The notes under the pieces were generated by a model. That model ran no database searches and was not told where the DNA came from. It worked only from the letters and a program-made list of their open reading frames with translations. This document shows, one piece after another, positions 1-11,300 of a stretch of DNA of 64,000 bases (position 1 is the first letter of the stretch; each line of letters opens with the position of its first letter). This DNA comes from Steinernema hermaphroditum. Taxonomy: Eukaryota; Nematoda; Chromadorea; Rhabditida; Steinernematidae. A program made the position numbers and the translations under genes. The stretch lies in assembly GCA_030435675.1 (NCBI GenBank), contig CM059624.1, positions 3,000,769 to 3,064,768 on the forward strand. Reading direction: 5' to 3'.

Positions 1-2
1 AG

Positions 3-224
3 CGCCCAGACTTTGATGGCCAGCGACTCTTATCGGATTGTCGGGTTCTGGAAAGGGAAAGGAAAGAACATCTGGTGCCTGAGCCGGTTATCTGCTTGAC
101 ACTTGAAACTTCGCTTTGTTCGCCGAAGTTGACTGTATATCGTGAACATCTGTCTTTAGTAGAGATCGCGCACATCATCAGCACATGCGAATTTCATAAT
201 ACCATTGTCAGAGATCTCCATTAG
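3..224 (+). CDS. 3' end of an unidentified gene (5' part outside window)
   Basis: The third frame is open from the first bases of the window to a TAG at 222-224, giving 73 codons with no start, so it can only be the tail of a gene that begins upstream. The peptide is mixed in composition: a charged stretch (RVLERERKEH) followed by LTVYREHLSLVEIAHIIS. I recognise no domain. The first frame is also open, to a TGA near 97-99, so the frame choice rests on length and composition only. No polyadenylation signal stands out just downstream. A chance open frame remains possible. Confidence 0.35.
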   Translation, partial: RPDFDGQRLLSDCRVLERERKEHLVPEPVICLTLETSLCSPKLTVYREHLSLVEIAHIISTCEFHNTIVRDLH

Positions 225-299
225 TGTACGTACCTCAAATATCATATATCAGAGATGCCGATGACTTCTAAAACAAGTCCGGAATAATTGAAACGGACT

Positions 300-330
300 C
301 GGACTCGTTTGAAAATCATAAACGAGTCCG
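300..330. repeat. Perfect 11-bp stem, 9-nt loop hairpin
   Basis: CGGACTCGTTT at 300-310 is the exact reverse complement of AAACGAGTCCG at 320-330, with a 9-nt spacer. Related GACTC/AGTCC words lie just upstream (271-300), so this may be the remains of a larger foldback repeat. No gene or tRNA arm is associated with it. Confidence 0.6.
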
Positions 331-1258
331 GTCGCGGTGTCAATGTAATGGAGATCTCAGGCTGCCTGCGACTCAGATTATGCGCCATGGGATCAGAAAG
401 ATGCTGTTCAAGCCTTAAATACATGCTATGGCACCCATCCTATCAGTGGCAACCTCAATTCGTACTTTTGAATTTAATGCCTTCGTTTGAATTTCGTTAC
501 TGGCACCAACAGCAAATGTTTACCCCGTCTCGGACGCATAAAACGCCGACGAATGCGCTGCTGACAAAACGCACTTTAAGGACAACTTTCCACAACGGCC
601 GTGCTGTGGAGAAAGACGAGCGCTTTTGGAACGGATCTGCGCGTTATCGATGTGATTTGCATGTTGGCCTTTTCACTGGTTTTGAACGTTTCTTGGGAAA
701 GAGGTCGTAAAAGTTGTCTTCTTTGAGAAACGATTTTGATTTTCACGTGAGAAAGTTCGTTTTATCGACGATGTTGAACAGAAGCACTATAGTTGGTCTT
801 CACCTTTTCATGTTGGATACGTTGAGATTGCCTTGCTGCTGCTCTACACCAAAAAGGAGTCCTTAACATGGGCATTCATGTTGCCAGGGCAGGCCACTTT
901 TATGGTAACACGTGGACATGGAGCCGCTCGAATTAGCCTCATCCTGTTTGGCATCCTCTAATGTAAAAAAGCTGAATTATCTCCTTAATATCCTAACAGA
1001 CGTGAAATTCTATCTGCCAGGTCTAGCATTACACTGGACAAACACAATTGATATGAATCATTAATTGCCCTCATTAATTATGAATAATTCTGCGGATGAC
1101 TGGATCCCCTTTAATTACAAAATGGAATTCATTATGCGACTGATCCATCGAAAATCGTAGATTGGCATATATCTATAGAATGTAGTTGGAGTTATGCTGC
1201 CTTTGCTGCCTGAGTTTTGCTTTTGGTTTTGGTTTCTGAGTCATAATTAGCCTCAAAG

Positions 1259-1397
1259 CTCAAGGGGGACGGTTGAAATCGCAGAGGGGACGGTCGAAAG
1301 CAATGGGAACGGTTCACATCACTTATTGCACGACCTTTGACCTAAGAAAGTTTGAGCCGTCTCCATTGCGATTTCAACCGTTTTTTCAACCCCTTGA
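1259..1397. repeat. Foldback (inverted-repeat) element
   Basis: A perfect 15-bp inverted repeat pairs 1269-1283 (ACGGTTGAAATCGCA) with 1367-1381. Shorter matches continue outward (TCAAGGGG near 1259 against CCCCTTGA near 1390), and several ACGGTT/AACCGT words lie between. The pattern suits a small non-autonomous foldback or MITE-like insertion. The rest of 720-2,030 shows no convincing coding sequence. Confidence 0.5.
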
Positions 1398-2039
1398 GTC
1401 TTGAACCGTCCCACCGGAGTACGGTCGAGATCCCCGGGGGAAAGTTGAGTTGATGCTGTTAGACGTCTTACTGCCTGCTTTGTAACCGATTTTCTGACGA
1501 ATCCTATCCATTTCAGGCTTGGATACAGCTATGTTGTCAAGGAGCTTGCGCAGTTCGGGCTGCTTCCAAGGCGACCTCATAGGGAGGAGCGACGTAAAAG
1601 CGTATTACACCTTTGCTGCTATCCCGAGAGATTTGGAATCGTTCGAAATTTCGCCTACTGTATATGTTAAGCGTGCCTCATGTTTTGAATTCTATCCCTA
1701 AACAGTGAGAGTGGCGCTTTTAGAGACTAAAAGAGACATTAAGCGCCGTCGGCAAAGTCCCCCTGGCTCGTGAAGAAATTGACGGAATCAAATTAGCTAG
1801 GCGATGGTATGGAGTTAATTGCTTTCCAGCATCAACACCTAGCGATGATAGCGTTTCTGTGCATTTATTATGGGACAGTCCCTTCAGTTCAAATCAAGAA
1901 AGAGTAGGGACAGGTGATGGCGATAAATCGCCACTTACCTAATGGAGACCCTCCTAAGCCAGGACTACGCAATCTCCCTCCATCCTTGATTAACCATTAG
2001 CAGCTGAACCCATAATCTCTTAATTTGGGATATTGCGGT

Positions 2040-3930
2040 GCGCCCTCTGTTGACCAATGACCACTGCCCATGCCCACACTGCGGCGGCATATCGCCTGTT
2101 GCGCGCGCTTCCTTTGATAGACCGCCGGCGTCGCACGCGTCCCTCACTTCGCTCCCAGGCTCGTCGCGACGAGGACGCCGTTCGCCAGTTATTTGTAAAC
2201 AAGCCTCGCCTCGTTGTTTAGACGTCGCCGGCGTCGGCGGAGGCGGTGGTGAGGTGCGATCGCGGCGTGATAGTGAGCGTGTGCGCGCGTGCGCGTAACC
2301 CGAGGGTTAGATTTCCATCTCGGCCGAAGGGGCGTCGGCGGGCGGCAGAGGCGCGCTGCTGCACTCCGGCGCCGCTTCTCTTTGTCCTTTGGCCGCTGTT
2401 GAGGCCCGCAGGTGCCCATTTCCATACAGCGCCCCTCTTGCCAGCGCGCGCGCTGTTTTGACTCGGCGCTCCTTAAGGGATTAGGTGTGTGGAACGCCGT
2501 CGTGCCCGTTTGAGGTAAGTTTTCAAACTGGATCGTTTAAGATTAAGTGGAGTACAGTATCTGAAACTTAATCATAGGTCAAAGGTCAAAAATTGTTGTG
2601 GCTTATGGCGCATTCTCAATTTCGAGATTGGGGCTTGACCTGTGGGTGAAGTGCATCGCGCTAGGAGTTCTTTTTAGACTTTGCCTTAGGGCCATATGGT
2701 GGGATGCTTCTCATTTTTTTAACGTCCTTCATTGCACATTACTCTAAGACATAGAAGAGACCCTTATCATATATGCCAGCCCTACTGAAAGTTTAGCTTC
2801 TACAGTATCCTACAGCATTCTGCAGGGTCATGCTTATGCTGGGATTATCCTTCCATAAGTCATGACGTCATCCTTCCATAGTCTAAGTTGAAGCATGACC
2901 CTTATCTCACTGGCTTGTCACTTTGGACACCGCCTTCTGGCTGATTTTAGGTCCATCATCTTCTAGCTCCCCTTTCCAACACCTCAAGATTTCAAATTTA
3001 GTCTAAGTGATATGAGCTGCAAAAAACTTAAGGGTTCCTGTTGCGTTGAATAGGCTTCGTTTGAACGAAAGTGTCACGGCTGGCCATGCCACATCCATGT
3101 GTTTATCATTAGCGTCGGCCTCTTCGCGCCGGCCATATCCGATTCGCCTCCGTCGAATTAGAATCCGCGCGGCGCCGACGCACGCGCGACCCTTAGAAAT
3201 CGTTGATTTTATAATTGGCGCGACCTCCGCCTCGCCTCCGGGCGCGCCACAGCGCCTCTCTCGGCCGTCGCGTCACTTTCGCGGCCGGCCGGCGTCTCCT
3301 CGTGCAGTTTCGCGCCGTCGCGTCCGGCCTCTCCCGCACCCCGCTGTTTATCTCCTCCTGCGCTTCGCTGTCGTCGGCGGCGGCGGGCGGCGGCGTCTCT
3401 TCTCGCCGGCGTTGCCACCGCAACGGCGCGTGTGTGGTCCTCCGGCGCACACACACACACACACGTCCTCCCGGTCCTAATAAGTCGAGCACCGACGCCG
3501 CCGCCGGGTGACGCGCTAATTTCCCACACCATCACCGCCGCCGCCGTCGGCGCGCTGCTGCCGCTGCTGCTTCTGGCTGCATATCGCCGCTCTCCAGGCA
3601 GGTGAGGCCGCGTCGGCGGCGTCACTCATTTCTCGACGCCGCCGAGGCGCACTTGCGGTTAGCTGCCCCTGGTGTTGATTGCGGACGTGGCCTCCGTCTC
3701 CCGACGACGACTCATCGGATGGCGACGCCGCTGGCGCGTTCGCTTGCGTGACGAACGTCGTCGTCGATGTCGCCACCGCTGGCCGCTTCTCGTGTGGATC
3801 TGGCGCAAATTTTGGCCGGAAAGTAAACAGACGATCGCGATTTGAAAGGTGGAAATTGATTATTTGTAGAATGCGTCCGGCTGCCTTCGGCTGGCGCTTC
3901 GTCGCGTGTGGTCGCTGCGCGTGCTGATTT
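2040..3930. promoter_or_regulatory. G+C- and CpG-rich island, possible promoter / 5' non-coding exons
   Basis: From about 2,040 to 2,460 and again from 3,110 to 3,930 the sequence is visibly G+C- and CpG-rich (runs such as GGCGCGCC, GCGCGCGCGC and repeated CCGCCG), unlike the surrounding DNA. Open frames appear on both strands at once, which is what high G+C alone produces, so I do not call genes here. Two strong splice donors follow G+C-rich blocks: TGAG|GTAAGT at 2,515 and CAGG|GTGAGG at 3,602. With the TTTCAG acceptor at 5,561-5,565, they could define alternative non-coding first exons of the giant gene starting at 5,625. A (CA)n run lies at about 3,448-3,464. This is inference; no transcript evidence. 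Confidence 0.35.
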
Positions 3931-4893
3931 GTAGTTTGATGCTTGCTGCCGGATGTTGAGGGGATCCCCGTACCGAGGGTCTGATTTTTGTCCGGGTGAT
4001 CATTCGGAAGATCCGTAACACCATAAACCTAAATGTTGAAATAAACCGATGTTAATAAGCACACCCTTGAGAGACCTGGAGCAGAATCTCTTATGTAAGC
4101 ATGCTCACTAAGGATTCAAATATGTATATAGGCGCTTGGTTTACGCTTAGGTGTAGACTGTAGAAAACAGGACACTAAGTTCGTTCATCTTCATTGGAGG
4201 TGGTAATCCGCGCTTTTTGGCGCTTCCCCGTGGTGCGTCACGGCCATTTGTCGTTGTCACCCATCCCGTTTATACGAGTGAAGCCATAAAATCACCACAA
4301 ACATGCAATGACGTTGACATTCGATTCGTGGATGACCTACATCTTTTTTCGTTGGAGTATGTTCCCATAGCGTTTGTCGGCTACCAACGTTAGATGAATT
4401 GGTAAGGGTTATTTTCTTTTTCGATGAAATCTTATCTGATGAAAAGTGCCACTCAAAAACAAAACCATCGCTATAATCCACGCAGGCACATCGAAAAAGC
4501 GCTTCCCTTCCGAGTTTCCGGTTTCTTACGATGAAAACAAATGACGTAGCGTATTTTTTGTAACAGTCCTTGGTCCTTGGCTTGCTTGTTGTCAAATAGA
4601 AAATACGGTCACCCGAGAAGAGCTGATCGCCCAGCTCGGGTCAAATGGCACAATTGAAAATGGTAGAAAAAAGCACCAACTGGGATCTGGGAAGTTGAAC
4701 TGTGCAGTTGAGGATCGTATACAAACATCTTTGCGAAACCACTTTACAAACTTACAAAATTCGTGACACCTACAAGATTAGATCACAGTTGAAAGAGAAG
4801 GCTTTGATCGGCTTGCTCCGTCTTTTAAGGCCTCCCATGAATCCTTGAGGGCAGAACAGTTTCATAGCGCCTCGACAGATACTGACAATAATG

Positions 4894-5028
4894 GCGACCG
4901 TCCGCAAGGAGCGGTGCAAAGAAAGCGCAGACGACGAGAGAAAATCGGATGTTCTTTGCTCTGCCGCGCCACGCTCTTTGTCTCTGTTTGTCTGCGCTCT
5001 CTTCGCACCGCTCCTTGCGAATGGTCGC
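4894..5028. repeat. MITE-like inverted repeat, 39-bp arms
   Basis: 4894-4932 and 4990-5028 are inverted copies matching at about 35 of 39 positions, including an uninterrupted stretch around CGCAAGGAGCGGTGC. The 57-bp centre is unrelated to the arms. Because arms and loop form a single foldable unit with no coding potential, a miniature inverted-repeat element is likelier than a gene. I could not define a target-site duplication. Confidence 0.6.
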
Positions 5029-5624
5029 AATTTTTCTATGAGTTGTCTTTGCGTAATTGATGCAGTTTTACGTTTGTTTATTTGTTGGGTATGCGAAAAA
5101 AAGAACACGCCGAAAAAGCGCACTAAAAACGTTTTTCTTCTGGACAGATCCGAACCCCTGTCCTTTTAACTGATACCGGTTCGTTCCTGTTTTGAACCGG
5201 GTGCATCTCTAGTGTTGACCATCCTCAGGGATTCTTCAGAGAGACTCCTAACAATTCCTGCAATATAGGCACAGACCTAAAGCTGTAGATGATCATCGGA
5301 GGAGTTGTTCATTTAATAATGGTTCGTCCTTATGTGAATAATGAGATACGAGATAAGATCTAGCCATCGGCGCTGACTGCCAGCCGTTTTCTAATTGATT
5401 GAAATTCATGTTAACCGCAATGAATAACTGGACACTCGTTTCTTACCTACTTTTTACAAGCGGACTGGACACAAGAGCGCATACCTGAAGTGTCTTGGTC
5501 ATACAGAATGACGTGCGCGGAAATCTTTGACCAATTGCCCAATCCATCGAACTCCTGTCTTTCAGACACTTGCCGACGCTGCATGTAAATAACCTAGTAC
5601 CTCTATTCATCTCTTTCTTGGAGC

Positions 5625-8347
5625 ATGATTACTCCGGGCACGGTGTTTGCCACCACGTCGACCCCTGGTAAAGATGCGCAGAAACACAAACGCTACCGGA
5701 TTGGGTACGAGACCATTACAGCTTCTGTGCGCATGAACGGTCAGTATAGGTATGGTGTTCCTCACCCGAGTATCGGGCAAAGACCTGTCGTGATCGAAGA
5801 AGATCTGGCAACATCAGAGGTCACACCCTATCAGATAGTTGACAATGTGCGCGGGGTAGGTTATCAGCCGATGTGACCTGGAACATGCATCTATTTGTAG
5901 AAGGGCTGCGGTGAGGATACCACCGAAGCGCGAGATTTTGGAGAAGAGGCGATGATTATCAGGAGCAAGGGCACTGATCGATTCCGCCTACTTAGACGCT
6001 TTCCCAACTATATTCGATATAGTGACATAACCTTCCTCTTCCCCCATCACGACACAACACACGCCAAGATGCTAGGCTCCATTCCGCAGTGCCTGCTTGT
6101 GAACAACCAGGTTCTGCCGATCACCTCGAAAGCTGTCGACACCTGGGTCACGAACAAGAAGGACTACTTCCGTGATATCTACCTCACCGACACGTCCATC
6201 ATCGTCTTTGTGGGCAGCCAGATCGCGGACCAAGCCGCGTTGAGAAGGTACGACATGTGCGGAGAAAACAACACGATGGTTAGATGGGTCGATTTCAAGT
6301 TTCATTACCCTGATGTAAGTAAGTGAGCTATTTCAAGGCCGACCTAATGGCTCTTGCAGATTCGAACACGCGCCATCCGACGCTCCTCTTCCACGACGAG
6401 GGCGACGATATTATCTATATGGTGTGCAAGGAGTCGGGAACGATAAGTCGCCTCTACCGGAGGATTCACAAGTACTCGCTAGGCATCGGCACTTTCTACG
6501 CTGGAATCCAATGCTACTTCTCTGAGTTTCGTCGTAATTTTGGGTACATCAGCATGTGTGGGGAGGGTGCCACTCTGGTGATAGTCTTCTCCAAGTGCCA
6601 CTTTCAAAAACTGATCCGCAGGACGATTTGGCATCCGGACATAGTGGAAGGCCTCGCGATCGTTCGGGTCACCCGCAGGTAAATAATTTCATAGCATTTA
6701 CAAAAAAAGCGAACTTTCCCTTTTGGCCTTTTTCCTTTCCCCTGTGGCCTTTCGGATGAAAACTCCACAACAAGAATAGTGTTCACAAAGTGGGCTAAAA
6801 TGACTCAAAACTATAAAGAAACGCAAAACCCAGCGGTCGGGAGGGCATATGGCAGTGAACCGACTGTTCGTGTGGCTCATTGCAAGCATGTTAGACTACT
6901 AATCGATTGGGATCGGTTCGACTCCGCCCTCAGTCCTTGTTTCCTCAGATTTGATTCAAATTTGGTTCATTCTTTAAAAAACCCTTAAAGTCCACCTTCA
7001 CTTTCGATAAATTCAGGTCACTCGCATCCTACACCCAAATACTCGCCTTACAAGGTCCACACATGCCCACAGTCCGCGTCACCATCGAGATGAATCCAGG
7101 AAAACGACAAGCCATTCTGAGCGGATATTGCGGCGATTTAAATTGCAACGAAATCCACACATGCAGGCTTTGGAAGCCAAGGAGCGACAAACTCCTCGGT
7201 GGAACTTTCGAAGTCGTTCGCACCAAGGTACAGTGTCACTAATCGTTATTGAATCTGGAGACTTTTCTTTGCAGGTATCCATGGAGGAAATCCTGGACGA
7301 CGGATTTTCGGAGCCTATGGTAGATTTAGAAGTTAAATGGATCATTCTTATGTTTGTAATTTAAGGTACTCGACCTCTTTTCGCCCGATTACATTAAGAA
7401 AAAGGTATCGCAGGACCGTCTAATTGCTGAACACATTTGAATCTTCAGCCTGTACCGATGGAGTCTAAGAAGTTTTTGACATACTGTGCAAGGGCCGATG
7501 CAAAAGAGCGTGCTGAAAATCCTCCAGTGGTCAAGAAACCCGCAGTAGTGAGAAAAAGGGAGGTGTCCCCGCCAACGCCCTCACCTTCAGACGGAAAGAG
7601 GTGGGCGTGTAGAGCATAGAGATGTGTAACCTTGATTTCATTCATTATAGGCGACCTTTCGAGCAACATCAAGTTGGCCCCAGCACATCCGGAGGAAGCG
7701 CGACGTTTCCGCACCCAAATGGCCCTGGGATCTTCAACGTTCCAGCACCACAAGCAGTGGCACAACATGGCGATTGGAGAGACGCCAGGTTCTTCAGAGA
7801 TCAGCGGACACCCGAGATTTCCAGCACATCGAAGTCGGCTCGCATTGAAAATAGGATACTGCGCCAAAAGGATAGAGAGAAAGCTGAGCAAAGCACATGG
7901 AAAAAGGCTTACGGAGCGATTCAGAAAGATATGCCTCTGGACGGTAATCTACAGGTCTTTAATTTCGAAACAACAAACGACAACGAGGGCCCCGGCCCTT
8001 CTGATCCAAGCGCTGACGAAGTCCCCGGTCCTTCTGCCCCGAGAGAGGCGACCCCTGGCCCTTCTAATGCAAGAGATGCGACTGCTGGCCCTTCTGTCCC
8101 AAGACATGCAAACCCCGGCCCTTCTGACCCAAGAGATGACGAGGCCCCCAGACCTTATGTTCCACGAGATGCGACCTCTGGCCCTTCTGCCCATAGAGAT
8201 GAGGCCGAACCCAGCCCCAATGACGCACCTCCACCAGCTGCGTCGGTAGTGGAACGTCTCCACGATCGTTGGTGGAACCAACTTGACGATTTCGTCGCTG
8301 CAGATCGGTCAGCATCCAAGACGATCTTTACATTCCACAGTCGAAAG
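5625..8347 (+). other. Giant gene exons 1-8: N-terminal region and PGPS repeat
   Basis: Exons: 5625-5855, 5901-6318, 6360-6678, 7017-7227, 7275-7319, 7366-7404, 7449-7600, 7651-8347. This is the only part of the gene with mixed intron phases (0, 1, 2, 0, 0, 0, 2). Exons 1-4 give a Cys/aromatic-containing, apparently folded region of unknown type. Exon 2 offers two overlapping GTAAGT donors (6315 and 6319); only the second keeps frame with exon 3. Intron 3 (6679-7016) is unusually long for this gene and holds nothing I recognise. Exon 8 ends in the PGPS minisatellite and a short folded-looking stretch (VVERLHDRWWNQLDDFV). Confidence 0.75.
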
Positions 8348-11300
8348 GTTTCCAAATCGAGTACATATCAAAATAATCCAGGATCGTTATTTAGAAGGAC
8401 GATTTAAGTCAGCAAGAAGAGCCGCAGTTATTCGAAGAAGAAGAAGCGCCAATTGGACTTTTTCCAGTGTCTGACGACGAAGATGATGCGGGATGGGATG
8501 AACCAGAAGATGAAGAAGAAGTTTCTTCGATCCCCTACTTAGTTGCGATTGAAGGCGTAATAGAACCGGGGGAATATCAGGAGGTGAAAACATGCTGATG
8601 TATAATTTTTATGCGGAACGATTTAGGATGAACACGTACAGCTTTACGAATTATTCGAACACTATCCTACTGAGCCAACGGATCAACCGGAACCGGCCGG
8701 AATGGGGAGGGATGAAAACAGGAAGGTGACCACTGGTGAGACTTCCGGCCAGCACAGTTCAGTTTCTGGTGGAAATGCGGGACAAGCAGGAGAACGGGAT
8801 TCTGGAGAAGCAACAGATTCATCTCCTCCTTCGTCAGATCCACAAGAAGGGGAGGAAGTCAAGGCGCCACCAACTCATGAGGTACAAGCAAAGCATAGGC
8901 CACGTATAGCAATGTTTTATTTAGAATGCTAGGTCACTGTCCAGTCAACAGATTGAGAACGGTGCTGATGGTAGTGACAGCCATACAATGGCGCAGTCAG
9001 AAGATCCGCACGAAGAAGAGCAAAATGCTAAATGTGATCTTGAGAAGGACTCTCCCACCACTGATGACAGAGTTCACATTTCACAGCAGATAGACGAAGA
9101 GAAACCAGCTGAAAAAAACAGCGCAGAGTCTCCATCCCCCGCCTCAGATTCGGGCATGCCCAAAGAAGAAGTTGAGTCGGCATCAACCCAGAAGGTATGA
9201 GTTACCTCATGTCAGTCTGTTTTTGAAAGGCAATCTAGAATGACGATATGGACTCAATGGCGGATATTGAAAAGCAGTCTGCGGTTGAAGCAGAACAAGT
9301 AGATCCAGAGGAGACAGGAGATGGGGAGAATGTGGATAATGATCTACCGAAAGATTGCACGCCTCTAAACAAAGACGGACATGAAGCAGAGAGAGGTTCT
9401 GAATGCGTCCCCATTGATCCATCAACAGTGGATTCAGGAACGGCCAGTATCCGTGCACCCATAGGTCAGGCTGGTCAAGTTGAGCTGTCTCAAAAGGTAC
9501 CAGGTTCTTGCCTATATCAATGAATCATTTATTATATTTAGATCACCGCAGTTGAGGAGCTAGTTATGAAAGACAGTGAGGAGTTGACGGTTCAGGATCC
9601 TGAAGAGGAGACACTCCAAAAAGGCGAGGGAATTGACAAAGATGGGGATGAGAAGCAGTCGAAGAAAGACACAATGGAAAACACCTCATCTGACGGTCAC
9701 TTTGTAATCAGCCCGGCATCGAAAACACCAGAAGCCATCGTTGTCCCTGCATCTCTAGTTGTTGAGGCTAAATCCATCCCACCCGCTCAAGAGGTATTAC
9801 CGTTTCTATCTTAGTTTATTCATCCGACACATATTTAGACTACTGAGATCAAGAAGGCTGAGGGATTGCCTGACCGAAGTCCAGCCTCTCTCCCCATTTC
9901 TCCGAGAACATCCTTAGATACACCTTCACCATTTTCACCAAGAGAGATTTCCAAGCCGTCGCCTTCAGAATCACCCAGCCAGCCATTCGAAACCCCTCCA
10001 CAATCGAGCTCGTCACAAATGACGTCATCCGTGGAAGCATCGCCCTATTCAGTGTGTGATGATGAGCCGAGCCAAATAGGCCACAGCACTCCAGGAGGAA
10101 TGGTAACTTCACATCCTATTCTTATCCTATCTATGTCTCCCATTTACAGAATCGCCGTGAAAGTGTGGAATCAGCCAAATCTAAAGGGTCAAGATCTTCT
10201 ATGATGTCGCCTATAGAACCACTTCAAAATACGAGCCGGGCCACAAGCCTGGGGCAACCTTCACCTTTGAGCTGCTCACAACCCACACGTCGCCGATCAG
10301 TGATTATGCATACATCGGACCTTTTCTGCATTTCCGAGGTATCAATGTGATCAATTTTATCTACTTTTTTGTTATAGAACTACCGAGATATGCGCGGTTC
10401 ATGCCCGGCCATTGTCGTTCAAGGTCCAGAAGATGATGCGCCTGCGGAGTCCCTCAGACGATCTGAATCTTATCCAGTGTTAATCGACAGATCGTCGCCG
10501 TTGACCGACAATGCTACTCCCTTTAATGACCGAAAACAGGAGAACCAGCCATTCGAAATACTGTACTCTGAGTCTACGGTATTCGAGCAGCCGCAATATG
10601 TGAAAGAGAAAAATGTCACTGAGCAGAGTAACAAAGTTTCTGCCACCTGTGTGGAGGGTGGAAAGGTATTGAGATGGCTTTATTCGACTGCTCACTTAGC
10701 TCTTCTAGGTGCCTGCTGCTAATGATTCTAATCCTATTGTGGAAGAATCTGAAGAGCGCAAGACGACATCGACAGAAGCGGTTCCCAATGAGGGTGCAGA
10801 ATCTGCAGAGAGTGTTGTTGGAGTCGTAAACAATGACATAAAAGGAAGTGAATCATCTGCTGAAGCACCACGAAACGTATGTATAGAAAAGACGGGCTTT
10901 CGAATAATGTCGTTTATTCAGAACACTACTGATCTAGAAGTAACCGTTCACGAAGTTATGAAGATGTCGAAATCAAGTTCGCCATCAGATGATCTTCAGT
11001 CTGGAGAGGATAACCAACCTTCACCAAAGGTTTGTGAACAACAAAGTGTGGTTTTCATTTATATTTATTATTCAGAACCTAAAACGGCAGATGGAGAGTG
11101 GAGATGTTACATCAAAACACGATAGAGAAGAACTTTCAGAGGAGAAAAGACAACGTCTCGATTCCCCACAGTCTTTGCTATCCTTTGAGGGGACAACGTC
11201 ACCGAACGATAATCCCGTGGCTGAAAATGACCCCAGTTCTTCGCTGTCCACAGTACCTATGCCAGGCCAAGAAGAGGTGCGTGTATCGGGCCAGATAGCC

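Noticed and set aside
288..710. 140-codon plus-strand frame
   Set aside because: Its composition is irregular, it starts inside a hairpin repeat, and no homologous motif is apparent.
2038..2461. Overlapping 71-86-codon frames on both strands
   Set aside because: The sequence is so G+C-rich that stops are rare; no splice-consistent continuation or recognisable motif.
3046..3927. Several frames of 80-144 codons on both strands
   Set aside because: Same reason: Arg/Ala/Pro-rich translations in all frames mark composition, not coding.
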